64,000 nucleotides of DNA. Source: Hydrangea macrophylla. Taxonomy: Eukaryota; Streptophyta; Magnoliopsida; Cornales; Hydrangeaceae. Each line of letters begins with the position of its first letter. Position 1 is the stretch's first letter. Shown here in pieces: positions 12,254 through 23,464 of the stretch. The stretch spans positions 80,756,634 through 80,820,633 of the forward strand of contig CM066997.1 in the NCBI GenBank assembly GCA_033977485.1, in the 5' to 3' direction. The notes beneath the pieces are model-generated. The model did no database searches, was not told where the DNA came from, and saw only the letters and a program-made list of their open reading frames with translations. Position numbers and translations under genes: made by a program.

Positions 12254-12476
12254 GTTGACCGGTTTGACCAAGGATTGACCATGTTTGACCAAGGTTTGAC
12301 CAAAATCGTCCAAATTCACCGTAAAGCTCTGAGATCATTCTAGATCATGTGAAAAGTACTAAAACAAGTTTCAAAAGAAAATCGAACAAAAACGTCAGCT
12401 CCAGGAGCTCCCAAAGGTTCCCAGAACTTCTTGGAGGTCCCTAGTTTGACTAATTTGACCAAAAGTTGACTTTAAA
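12254..12476 (+). promoter_or_regulatory. Cluster of eight W-box-like TTGAC(C/T) words in the F LTR
   Basis: Five TTGACC words occur within about 55 bp (12254-12302), and three more TTGACC/TTGACT words lie at about 12443-12472, all upstream of the TATA box. TTGAC(C/T) is the core bound by plant WRKY factors. The cluster is also present in the second LTR (about 35139-35357) and in the LTR fragment of B. That WRKY proteins act here is inference. Confidence 0.55.
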
Positions 12477-13032
12477 ATCAGAGCACTGTATCATTTTTCA
12501 AACATTTTTCATGAGTACTAGAGGTCAATATCTTTCCAACGGTATATCACACATAATTCCTGGATTTAAAACGAATTTATTATGAATTTTTGAAGGTAAA
12601 AAAGGCGATCAAATTGGCACTTATCGCGAATACCGCAAAACTTTTCAAAGTGACCTATCTCTGAACTATTTTTTATGTAAACTAGATCCATTACCTTTCC
12701 AATGGTATATCACAACCTCAATTTGGAGTTCATACGCATTTTCTGTGAATTTTGGACGAAATAGGGCCTTTTCGTAAAAATCGGAACCTCTGGGGCCTAA
12801 ATACAAATTTTTGGGCATCTGAGGAGAAGTACTGCAGCGGCACTGGGCCACTACCACGATGGCATATGGCCAGTGCCGCGGTGACACTCAATCCCTGCAG
12901 AGTCCATTTTTGTAATTTATTTTGGGGGTCCAAATTGAATAATTAAAGACCAAAATGATGTAGTTTTATGTTCACAGATGTTTAGAACCAATGGGAGCAC
13001 TTTCTAAATCCCAAAACCACCCCAAATTAGCC

Positions 13033-13040
13033 TATATAAA
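13033..13040 (+). promoter_or_regulatory. TATA box of the F 5' LTR
   Basis: CCTATATAAACCCCC in a GC-richer context, kept in the second LTR as TATATAAACC at 35921. This would place the start of transcription about 30 bp downstream. Confidence 0.65.
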
Positions 13041-14952
13041 CCCCCATTTGCTCTTCATTTTAGGGGGCCAAGTGCAAAGCTTAAAAAGTTATAGAGAGGA
13101 AGAGAGATAGAGATAGGTTTAGAAGAGATAAAGTGAGCTTCTCTCACTGATTTTCTATAGAAGGTGAGTTCTAAATTCAAGTTCTTCCATTATCCTTCTA
13201 TATAATTCCCATCCAAACCCTCCCCAACCACCATTCTTGAGCAATCTTGAGTTAGGAAGCTACTTCCATGTCCAAATGTCAATATATATGAGTGAAACAC
13301 CAAGTTACAAGTCCAATATCTCAATGATCATCATCTATTGATTGCTTATTTGATTATTTACATATTATGTTCATCTCTTCTCACTTCATTTCGTTTTTAC
13401 TTTTCTTTGATTACTTACATGTTTATCATCATCTAGATAACATGTTGTTTGAGGAGAGTGAATCCTTATGGATAGTAGCTCTTGACCTCAAAGACATGTT
13501 TGATGGATGATGATTCTAACTTCTATACATTCATATGCATTATTGAAGTCATATTCTCAAACAAAACTATGTTTATGCAAGTAATATTGGGAGTTCTTGA
13601 TATGAGTTTGATGATGATGTTCCAAGTGGTCTTAATCCCCTTTTTGTGCAGGAAATGTGCTTTCAAAACCCGTATTTCAAAACCCCTTTGGATTCCTAGA
13701 AATAAGCTTTGTTTTACCAAAAATCTTCAAAATAGTAAATGATCCGAGTTTAAAGATTTCTCTAGAACTCAATACTCAATGTATGGATGCAAAATCACTT
13801 GGAAAGTCTTCCTAACTCATTAAAGAACATTCATGATTATTGGTTTGATCTAAAAACACTTGGAAGGGTTCCATTTTGACACAAACATTCCTTCTAGACA
13901 TTCTGTTTTTGCTGTCACAGCAGCTTGGTTGACTTTCAACTTGTGTTTCAGAAAACCTTTCCAAAATGGGTGGTCCTAACTCTTTTTTTCCTTGAACTTC
14001 AGTATCTTAGGAAATTTTCTGTATAATATGGGCCTCTAGATGTTTTGTTTTCATTTTCTAAGATTTTTCAACATTTCAGTCGACAATACGGACTCTATTT
14101 TTGAGTAACCTCTATTGTTTGTATGATTTCTCTCAATCTGTAATAGTTATTGAAGATTAGCTTTTTGATTTGTGTTCTGGACACAATAATTACAATCTCC
14201 ATAAATAATCATGCATTGAAAACATTCCTAACCCTACTTTTCATTTTCCACAAAAGATCAAGTCATTGTTCCATTCACTATTCACAACAAACATTCTTTT
14301 ACTTTCATTCTTTGATTTGATGCTTACATGCACTCCAAATTTGTTCATATCTTAGGAAGTAGTCCATACTACATTTGTACATATCCCATGATGTTTTCCT
14401 CCATGTATTCATTCATATTTTTAGACTTCTAAGTCACTTTAGAAAGTCCACGTACACAAACACACAATAACCTTTGCACATTCTAGGATCATACATTGCA
14501 TTCATGCAAGATTTGGGGTTTTTGTGACTCCTAATCTAAGAAGATTATTATAAGGAATGAAATCGATCGAACGTTAATGGTCCCCCCGATCCACTCTTCC
14601 TTTCTCATCCGTCCTAGGGATTGAGAGGTCTTCTTTTCTCAAAGATTAACATGCATCACTCTAGTTTGCTAAGCATATTTTTGAATTCTTTGATTATTTG
14701 TTTCAAGAACAATTCATGTCCCCTTTAGATTAGGAAAACTTGATTACTTGATATGTGATTAGACAATTTTTTCTAGGTTTATTTGTGTGATCTTTCACTT
14801 TTGCATTGTATGATATTTGGCTAAGATCTTATGAATGATATCTTAACTTTTGATCTTCCATTTCAAAATTCTTGTGTGATGTAATATACTATCATAGTAT
14901 TAATTGTCAAACCATACATAGTATAAGATGATTATTCGAATGCTAATTGAGG

Positions 14953-14968
14953 CCCGTTGAAAGACAGG
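14953..14968 (+). other. Stem-loop in the F 5' LTR (CCCGTT / GACAGG, loop GAAA)
   Basis: Homologous to 37858-37873 in the 3' LTR, where the stem is perfect (CCCGTC/GACGGG). Here one pair is lost and one is T-G. The changes fit C-to-T decay at CpG or similar transitions. Confidence 0.6.
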
Positions 14969-15224
14969 GTGAGTTGAGGGTGTTTTAGTCGCGACAAAGG
15001 CTCTTTCCTCTCTCGTACAAAAATCCTGAGCCAAGTTTTTTGGTTATGAAGGGCCGGTGCCCTTTATCCGTTTGGGTGAGTCGAAATTAGGTTCCTTGGT
15101 TCCTTAAAGACCAAGTGGCGACTCTGTATCTATTTTCAAAAGACCATTTCTTTTCCTTTCCTTTTCAAAACAATCTCAAACCAAAATTAAAAGAGTGGAC
15201 GACGAATTCTGCGTGTCCACAATC

Positions 15225-15235
15225 TGGCGACTCTG
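15225..15235 (+). other. Element F: remnant primer-binding site
   Basis: TGGCGACTCTG lies three bases after the LTR end. It matches the start of the tRNA-Arg-type site known from Ogre/Tat elements. The rest of the site is missing because the sequence switches at once into a Tekay LTR remnant. Confidence 0.7.
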
Positions 15236-15351
15236 ATTATTATGTTTTTGTTGTTGATGGTTGGGATGGAATCGATACTTCAAACTGTCGCGACCTACGG
15301 GTCCATGAAGGAAATTAAACGTTTTCCTTATTTATGCTACGTCGGGGCATG
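15236..15351 (+). mobile_element. Last ~115 bp of a Tekay-like LTR
   Basis: Closely matches 3880-3998 of solo LTR C, including AAACTGTCGCGACCTACGGG and the terminal CTACGTCGGGGCATGACA. Only the 3' end of the LTR is left. Its 5' side is fused to the primer-binding site of F at a shared ACTCTGATT. Confidence 0.8.
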
Positions 15352-15660
15352 ACAACAAGATCCACTGGCTATCTTCTACCAGCTCCTCAGCAACCAACCC
15401 AAAATCATGTCACAAATGTTCTTCATCCGCCACTGAATTACTCTATTCGCGGTGCATCCATTCTTTCCCCAGTCGAATCTTCTCATCCCCAACAAAGTCA
15501 TTCCCAAAAGAGCTAGTTCATCTCCAAAAAAGTGTCCTGAACGAATATGGCGTATCTCAGTCAAGACTATGGAAGAAATCACTTTCATCCCTAGCAGAGT
15601 CATTTCACCCCCTGCAGATTCAAATTATCCCCAGCAGGCTTATCGATTAGTACATCATCA
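15352..15660 (+). other. Element F: unique internal segment, no gene recognised
   Basis: Short overlapping ORFs on both strands have no recognisable domain. The sequence leads directly into the 63-bp array. It may be a relic of F's leader or 3' region, but I cannot assign it. Confidence 0.5.
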
Positions 15661-16217
15661 GTTCAATCCATGACAGTCACAGTAGTTCACTGTCGACTCG
15701 TTATCTCGATTCGTACATCATCAGTTTAATCCATGACAGTCACAGTAGTTCACTGTCGACTCATCATCTCGATTCGTACATTATCAGTTCAATCCATGAC
15801 AGTCACAGTAGTTCACTATCGGCTCATTATCTCGTAGTACATCGTTAGTCCAATCCATGATAGTCAGAGTAGTTCACTGTCGACTCATCATCTCGATTCA
15901 TACATCGTCACTTCTTCTGATCACGATTAGTCCAACTGTTGATCCAACCCATAACAGTCACAGTAGATCACTGTCGACTCGTCATCTCGATTAATACATT
16001 GTCAGATCAATCCATGACAGTCACAGTAGTTTACTGTCGACTCGTCATCTCGATTAATACATTGTCAGTTCAATCCATGACAGTCATAGTAGTTCACTGT
16101 CGACTCATCATCTCGATTCGTACATCGTTAGTTCAATCCATGACAGTCACAGTAGTTAACTGTCGACTCATCATCTCGATTCGTACATCGTCAGTTCAAT
16201 CCATGACAGTCACAGTA
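15661..16217 (+). repeat. 63-bp tandem array, left part (about 9 units)
   Basis: Units of 63 bp carry TTCAATCCATGACAGTCAC, CACTGTCGACTC and TCTCGATTCGTACATC. Because 63 is 21 codons, the array reads as long ORFs of a repeated 21-residue word. These are artefacts. Element G was inserted in this array, which resumes at 33121. Most units contain GACAGT...ACTGTC, a potential small stem. Confidence 0.9.
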
Positions 16218-16877
16218 TGTCACGCCCCGACGTAGCATAATTCAGGAAAGCATTTAATTTCCTTTATGGACTCGTAGGTCGTGACAAGTGAGTATGACCA
16301 ATTGTCCCTGCAACAAATAACTTAACAACATTTCTAAAAGAAGGGATACTAATAAACATAAGCTCCGAAATTTAAAACTTGCTAAACTATGACATAAGTC
16401 AATGTCTTAGGCACAAAACGCCCTTATTCAAAAGCTATTCTCCAGTCTATTACAACTTCAGAAATGAAAGACACAGGAAAATAATAAGCAGCCTCCTGGA
16501 AAGTTTCCTGCCTCTAACTAGCATAGTCGAAGTACCCTGGCTGCTCCTGCCCCTGAAAATCTGGACATACAGTCCAGGACGCATCAACGCCGTCAGCTTA
16601 TGAAAGCTGGTGAATAAAATAAACAAATGCTCGCAATGTATATATAAGCAAATAAACAACGGTACCATTTAACTTTAACAGTAATATATTCAAGGTTCCA
16701 ATTCCAACATAATTCACGGGGGAATATAGTAAGAAATAAATACGCAATTGTACATAAATTGTGAAACATCTTATTTTGCCAATTCTTTTCTTTAGAACAA
16801 TCCAATTAAATCAACACATCATTTCAGCTACCAGGAGTAATAAGTATTCAGTCATCCAATTCACACGCTACACTATC

Positions 16878-17235
16878 GCCTCCAATACCAGGAATACTAT
16901 CCGATCGGTATTGAAGTCACACACCACACTACTGCCTTAGATACCAGGAATACTATCCGATCGATATCTAGACCGATCACAACCAACCATCGCTCCGGAT
17001 ATCAGGAATACTATCCGATCAATATCCGAAACGCGCGCCTTAGATACCAGGAATACTATCCGATCGATATCTAAGTCGTACACAACACTATCACCATCGC
17101 TTCGGATATCAGGAATACTATCCGATCAATATCCGAAACGCGCGCCTTAGATACCAGGAATACTATCCGATCTATATCTAAATCGTAAACAACACTGTCG
17201 CCTCCAATACCAGGAATACTATCCGATCGATATTG
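16878..17235 (-). repeat. Hairpin array in the G 3' LTR, seven units
   Basis: Seven copies of the constant core CAGGAATACTATCCGATC are each flanked by inverted arms. The arms differ between units but stay complementary: CCAATA/TATTG, TTAGATA/TATCTAA and CGGATAT/ATATCCG. The same array is in the 5' LTR at 31216-31577. Confidence 0.85.
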
Positions 17236-17527
17236 AGGTCGCACACCAAACCGCCACCCTTTACTCTTTTTACACTTTATTCCACACATGCATGTTGACA
17301 CAACCTCAACCCTAATATGTATGTCAATGTTCCATAAATAACACCATTAATAAATCACAAAGCCGGATAATCGTACGAGCATAAATTTCGGTCTTAGTTG
17401 TTCTTGTTCGTACAATTCTTAAAACATAGACTTTTAAAACAATAATTTTGTCAAACTGTTCTCTAAAAACTTTTAAAACATTTTCCAAACAGTCCCTAAT
17501 AAGAAAACATAGAAACTGATCAAACTG

Positions 17528-17685
17528 CCAGGTCGCGCGAGCGAAGGTGAGGTGATGTCGCGCGCGCGGGTCGCGCGCGCGGGTCGCGCGAGCGAAGGGG
17601 AAGGCTGGATCGCGCGAGCGGGTCGCGCGAGCGGACCGCGCGAGCGAGCCTCGCGCGAGCAGGTCGCGCGCGCGAGTTCTTGCAG
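17528..17685 (-). repeat. CpG-rich TCGCGCGAGCG array in the G 3' LTR
   Basis: Irregular copies of TCGCGCGAGCG and TCGCGCGCGCG. The copy in the other LTR (31872-32085) is longer by about 55 bp. This accounts for most of the length difference between the LTRs. Confidence 0.85.
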
Positions 17686-18720
17686 AATGTCATCTTCTTC
17701 GTTTTCTCCCCTGTTTTCAATTCCTGGACTGAAATTTACCCATTTCTGTTTTCTGTTTCAATTATGTCGTGCAATATATGGATCTCTTCGGTTTTTCGCA
17801 TAGATTAAGAATACGCGATCAATTTTAACTAATACCGATTGTATCGCTAAATTTCTACGATTAAAGTTAGAGTGACAAAACTTAAAATCAACGGTACGTC
17901 GCGATACGGACGAATTAACTCGTAGGATTTGAACCGTAGCCTATTGGGACTAAGATATTTCATTCCAAATTTACAGAATCGACTTTGGTTAACTTTTACA
18001 AAACTCCACTTTCAAGCTTTCATGGTGTTTATACATATATATGCATATATACAACTATATACACTGAAATTTACATATATATACGTTGAGAGTGAGTTTA
18101 ATTCACTCACAGAGGGCAATTATACAGAAAATTAAAAACCGAGAACTTTCCGCCGCGATTCCGTCGTCCAATAATTTCTTCCTCCGTTCTTGATATTGAG
18201 ATGGATATATATATATATATATATATTTATGTATGTGTATGAGTATATATATATACCATATATAATCTGAGTGTGTGTGTTGTGTGATGATCTTGAGAGG
18301 TAGAGAAAATTGAGAGAGAATTAGAGAGAGTTTGTGAGGGAGAGAAAGAGAGACTGTGAGAATGAGAGAGAGAATTCAACGTATATATAAATCCACAGTT
18401 TTGGGCTCCAAGAAAGCCATGGAAATCGCACGGTGTGGTTGAGCTCACGTGCTCCCACACCCAAGTCGCGGTAAAGGCGCAGTTTTAAAACAAAACTGGT
18501 ATTTTTCGGTTGATATAAAAATACTGAAAATTATATTTTTGCGTAGGAATAAATTCCCGGTTTGTACAAAATATAGATATCGTTTTTGAAACCATAGAAA
18601 GTATTTTGGAAATTACAGTTTGACCCCAGATATATATATCAAATGGAAATCAAATCAAATACTCATGGAAATAAAATGCAATATTTATTTATTAATGATA
18701 ATAAAATACAGGGCGTTACA

Positions 18721-18733
18721 CCCTACCCACCTT
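18721..18733 (-). other. Element G: polypurine tract
   Basis: Minus-strand AAGGTGGGTAGGG directly precedes TGTAACGCC, the start of the 3' LTR. Confidence 0.8.
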
Positions 18734-18764
18734 AACAGAGATTTCGCCCCGAAATCTGAGCTAA

Positions 18765-19844
18765 CTAATCCTGAAACAACTCGGGGTATCTAGTCCTCAT
18801 GTCTGACTCTAACTCCCACGACGCTTCTCCCTCGTCATGATGCCTCCACTGAACTTTAACCAAAGGAACGTCTCTTCTTCTCAACCTCTTGATACTCTGG
18901 TCAAGAATCCTCACAGGTCTATCCTTGTAAACAACATTCTGACTTGTCTCAATATCATCAAAATTAACCACATGTGAAGGATCCCGTATGTATTTTCTTA
19001 ACATACTGACATGGAATACATTATGAACACCAGACATCTTTGGTGGCAACGCGAGCCGATAAGCCACTTTCCCAACACGTTCCAAAACTTCGAATGGTCC
19101 GATGAAACGAGGTGCCAACTTCCCTCTCTTCTGACCAAAACGCACTACTCCCCGAACAGGTGAAACCTTCAGGAGTATGTGGTCTCCAACACTGAACTCC
19201 AAGTCCTTTCGACGTCGATCCGCATAACTCTTATGCCTACTCTGTGCAGTTGTCATCCTTTCCTTGACCAGTGAAATCTTCTCATTGGTCTCTCTCACCA
19301 AATCTGGTCCCAAAAGTTCCGTGTCTCCCACTTCAGCCCAACACAAAGGAGATCGACATGGCCGTCCGTACAAAGCTTCGAACGGCGCCATCCCAATACT
19401 CGAGTGATAACTGTTGTTATACGCAAATTCGACCAACGGCAAGTGCGTCTCCCAAGAATCTTCAAAGTCAATTGCACAAGCTCTGAGCATATCTTCCATA
19501 ATCTGATTAACACGCTCGGTCTGTCCATCGGTCTGAGGATGGAATGCAGTACTCATCTTGAGCGAAGTTTCCATAGCCTTCTGCAAACTTTCCCAAAATC
19601 CTGAGGTAAAACGTGCATCGCGGTCTGATACAATTGACACAGGCGCACCGTGCAGTCGCACCACTTGCTGTAGGTACATTCGACTCATCCGTTCTACTGG
19701 GTAAGTCATATTGTACGCGATAAAGTGTGCAGACTTCGTCAAACGATCCACAATTACCCAAATCGCGTCATGATTCTGTTGTGACCGGGGTAATCCAACC
19801 ACAAAATCCATAGTTATGTGCTCCCACTTCCATCCTGGAACAGG
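18765..19844 (-). pseudogene. Element G: integrase catalytic core and chromodomain-like C-terminus
   Basis: Continues the polyprotein of 26973-28083 after the insertion of H. The read runs from WKWEHITMDFVVGLP (first catalytic Asp), through VSDRDARFTSGFW (second Asp), to DGQTERVNQIMEDMLR (Glu), giving the DDE core. Next come the GPFEVLERVGKVAYRLALP and VFHVSMLRKY C-terminal region, and finally a chromodomain-like end (ILDQSIKRLRRRDVPLVKV ... EASWELESDMRTRYPELF). That C-terminus is the mark of Tekay-type chromoviruses. The region has no internal stop. The residues that an ORF caller adds before about 19845 come from the LTR of H and do not belong. Integrase would insert the cDNA, and the chromodomain is thought to bias insertion to heterochromatin. 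Confidence 0.93.
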
Positions 19845-19849
19845 TAAGG

Positions 19850-21474
19850 TGACACGACTAAAAAGTTGTGCGCTCTTGTGCAACACCCAAGTGTAGGTGA
19901 TCGTGCAAGTAATATAGTACTGGAAGTCCAGGTCGATCCCACAGGGAAGGAATAGGAAGAATATCTACTAAGTTATAACCTAAAGAAATAGAAAAGATGA
20001 ATGTAGAAGAGAAGGTTCTAACTAATCCTAATTAATTAAATTAAACTAAATAATAAACTAAACATATAGAAACATAACTAATTGAACAACTAAATTAAAG
20101 GTGTTGGAAACACGTGAATCCACATTGATCCTAACCATCTACCATGCATACTCATTAATGTTCTATGGAGTTCATTCCTCTTCAGCATTCCGTATTTTTC
20201 TAAAGATAAAGAATCAATAGCCCTTTCATGGCCGGGACTATATCATCACAAGTGATTTAAAATACTTGAAAGACGGTTTAAAACAATGGTAATTACTTGC
20301 ACTCTAAATGGTGTTAGCATTCAAAGTGGTTTTCAAAAGTCATTGAAGAAAATAGCCTTAAGGCTTTAAGTTCTAAAAACTGTTGTGACAAACTGAGCTT
20401 ATTGGGACAATTTGATGACAGATTTCTAAAACAGAAAGTCATGGAATACTTCAAAGAATCATCTCAAGATTCTGCAAGTTCGATCGATCGAAGCGCTCTC
20501 GATCGATCGGACAGCATCATCCTTCAATCGATCGAACTATCTTCGATCGCTTGACTATCTCTGGTTCGATCGATCGAAATACCTTCGATCGATCGAACCC
20601 AAGGTTTCTAAAGATTGCATGGCAGAGGCTGGGATTCAATGTTTCATCACATATTCCCAACGTCTAAACTACGAAAACATAATAAAACTAATGCAGGAAA
20701 AGAAAACTAAAGTAATCAAAGCATCTAAACTAATAAACAATCAAATAGAGGGAAATGAGAAGAAAAACCTGTAAATAATCTGAAAATAACTTGTAATAAA
20801 CATGAAAGCAACTTTAATCTTCAATAATCTTCAGTAAATCAATGAAAACAAGGAGAAAGAACATGAATCTAACCTAAACTACTCCTAATCTAACCCTAAA
20901 ACTACCCTAAACTGCTGTTTTTCGTGTTCTGGAGCGTCCTCCCTTTGTCTGGCGTCAAAACGACGTATATATAGGGTTCCCACAGAGTTTATGCAACTTT
21001 TGGGTGAATAAAAGGTTCGATCGATCGAGCTCAGTTCGATCGATCGAAGGTTTGATCGATTGAACCCTTCTTCAATCGCTTGAACTCTTCTGATTTTGAC
21101 AGCACTGCACACCGATGGGAGAATGGCCATAACTTTTCACTCGGACCTCGGATTGACCTCCTGTTTGCGGCCACGCGACCGTAACTCAAAGATCTACATT
21201 TTATATCTCTGGGAAAATCTTCCAAATCTGAAGTCATCATTGTCAAAATTGGCGTTTTCTCAGCTGCTTCTGTTGTTCTCTTCACCAGAATCACTTTCTA
21301 TGCAATGTTTGCTTTCCATGACCTGTAAAATAGTGTAAAAACACATGTTTGAGTCTCAACATCATAGAAAACACTTAATCATTGATATGCATCTAAATCT
21401 AGGGACTTGGGGATAAAAGTATGCATAAAAGACCGTGAAATACGCTATGAATATGCATTTTTCACCTCTAATCA
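19850..21474 (-). repeat. Element H: 3' LTR
   Basis: 1625 bp. Contains two clusters of GATCGATC/ATCGAT palindromes (about 20478-20602 and 21013-21085) and a TATA-like TATATATA (about 20966-20973, minus strand CCTATATATACG). The ORFs called here are fragments inside the LTR and are repeated in the other copy. Confidence 0.93.
20962..20976 (-). promoter_or_regulatory. TATA-like box in the H LTR
   Basis: Minus-strand CCCTATATATACG. The same sequence in the 5' LTR is at about 26457-26470, and that copy would drive the element. Confidence 0.55.
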
Positions 21475-21486
21475 CACCCCCCAACT
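21475..21486 (-). other. Element H: polypurine tract
   Basis: Minus-strand AGTTGGGGGGTG immediately precedes the 3' LTR. Confidence 0.75.
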
Positions 21487-23464
21487 AGCTCGTTGCTAGT
21501 CCCTAGCAATGAAGCGAACTACAGCAGTGTTTATTTAAACTCTAAGAATTGAAAACAAAGAAAGTAAAAATCCTAAATCACTTTCGCAGGAATCGCGGTT
21601 GCATTTAGCGAATGCAACAAGCCTTTAAACCCCTAGGTTCCCCCTAGTGGACGAGTGTTGTCTCGTGAGGGTTTGCAGTGAATCTACCCACAAAATTCAT
21701 GTTTATGATAATGGTTCTAGTTTAAATATTTTCAAAAAAAATTTCTCTTATTTAGCAATATAGTTAAGCTCAACAATCTCATGAAACTCTCTAGTATGTC
21801 ATAGCAATTCAACACACACATTACAGTTCATCTACTATCAAAGTCATTAGAATGTTCCATACCTATTAATCTTCAAGTGTGTGTGTGAATGGACAACCAA
21901 AATACAAAACTTTAATTTCAAAGCTTGCATAACCTAAGACACTATCAAGACGTTCATTTTGACTCAACTCTCACCGGGATTACACTCTTAAGATGAAATC
22001 ACTCCGAATTAGGTGTAATAATTATCACTCATGATATAGAAGCTATAAAGAGTAAATGTAAATGGAATCTAATGCTTCTCATATCTAAATTGAAAAACGG
22101 ACATTTTATAGTGCACAAAGTCTCATGAAAGGATACTTTTCACTAGAAGAGCGAGATACCGTGGATAACTCTCTCATTACCTTAACTTCAAATCCAATTT
22201 ACTTAAAATCATCAGGACTTTGAAAAAGAGGTGTTAGATTAAGAAGAAAAAGGCTCGTGATATTCAATTGGGTCAAAGGATGTGATTGGAATGGCTACAT
22301 TTTTTTTGAAACTTCCCCCACATCTCCAATCTCTCTCTTTTCTTCTTCTCTTCTTTTTTTTCTTTTCTTTTTCACACTCTTCTTTTTATTATTTTTTTTC
22401 TTTTGTAACAACCATTGGCACTTTTTTTTTTCTTTTTCTTCTCATGCTTTTCTTTTTTTCTTTCATTTTTTCTTTGCCAACTTTCCCTTTTACACTAACA
22501 TACTTCTTGTTAACGCAACACATCCCAATCACACCTAAATAAAGAACTGATGCTTGAACTCCTAATTTGGAGTTTGGTATAGACTTTAGGATTATGAAGA
22601 CAAGGCGATTATGATAAGCTCAAGAGGTGAAGTAAAGGAATAGCATAGAGGTAGGCCAAGGCTGTATTATCCATGTATGGTCAAAAGATGGCCTAAATCA
22701 TCTTCTAAGTTAATAGGATAATTCATTTCAGTAAATTCAAGAGTTCTAAAGTTTGGTAAATCCTGAACGTTCTCTTCTAGTGATCAGTCAAAATGAAGAA
22801 GAAAAATGAGACTTTCAACGAATTAATACGCTTTTCAAAAAGTAAGAGTAATTTTATAAAACCCTCAAAAACAAAGAATGGCACAAAAGCTCACTTGGGT
22901 TATTAGTCTCCACTACAGTCTTTCAAGACACTTAAACTATGCTTACTAATCCATTTTAGCTATGTACAAGGTTGTCACAACGTGCTCAAAGTTGTTTGAA
23001 GATTAAAAAGCATAGAACATACTATAACTAAGATAGTAAACAAACTATCATAGTATTTCACATACTAATAACATACAGAAAGTAACACTAATGCATCATA
23101 ACTAACTACATTAACTATTAGAGAAATACAAGAACCATTTTATTATATTTAAAAAAAAAATAGAAAACTTTAAAATTTTTAACAATTTTAATTTACTGAG
23201 TTACATGTTGCTAAGCAGGTATATGACACTAAAGTACAACAAAAAGATATGAGGCATGCAATGACTCACTCCCCCCAACTAAAACTAGACATTGTCCTCA
23301 ATGTTCTAAACTAAGCACATGGACATGTAAAGTAAAGCGAGAGAAGGAAGGATTTTACCTCGAGGCATTAATATCCAATTTTGTTTTCAAGTTACCTGCA
23401 AAATCATTAGTAGCAACAAGAAAAATAGAGAATATAATACAACAACTCAGTTAACTAAATTCGG
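21487..23464 (-). other. Element H: non-coding 3' region
   Basis: About 2 kb without a credible ORF on the coding strand. A T/C-rich tract lies at about 22300-22480, which makes long low-complexity ORFs on the plus strand that should be ignored. Confidence 0.7.

Larger units (their letters stand above)
11963..15221 (+). repeat. Element F: 5' LTR
   Basis: Starts TGTAGACACCCC and ends GCGTGTCCACA. In order it holds a cluster of TTGAC(C/T) words (about 12254-12476), a TATA box (13033-13040), a long AT-rich stretch without genes, the stem-loop (14953-14968) with GGTGTTTTAGTC, and TGGCGACTCTG (15116-15126), which resembles the primer-binding site just outside the LTR. Confidence 0.9.
16218..18720 (-). 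repeat. Element G: 3' LTR
   Basis: 2503 bp. In transcription order (18720 downward) it has an AT-rich start, a TATA-like TTATATATAC (18381-18390) followed by a CT-rich tract, a CpG-rich array (about 17528-17685), a hairpin array (about 16878-17235), and the conserved end. The ORFs within it are not genes. Confidence 0.93.

Noticed and set aside
15661..17235. CRISPR-like regular repeats
   Set aside because: The repeats are contiguous or flanked by inverted arms, not separated by unique spacers, and the context is a plant retrotransposon.
18200..18260. TA- and AT-rich runs as promoters or origins
   Set aside because: Simple sequence in the LTR of G. The copy in the other LTR differs in length, and no supporting context is seen.
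22257..22542. Two overlapping plus-strand ORFs rich in Phe and Leu
   Set aside because: Caused by a T/C-rich tract in the non-coding part of element H. They are not membrane proteins.
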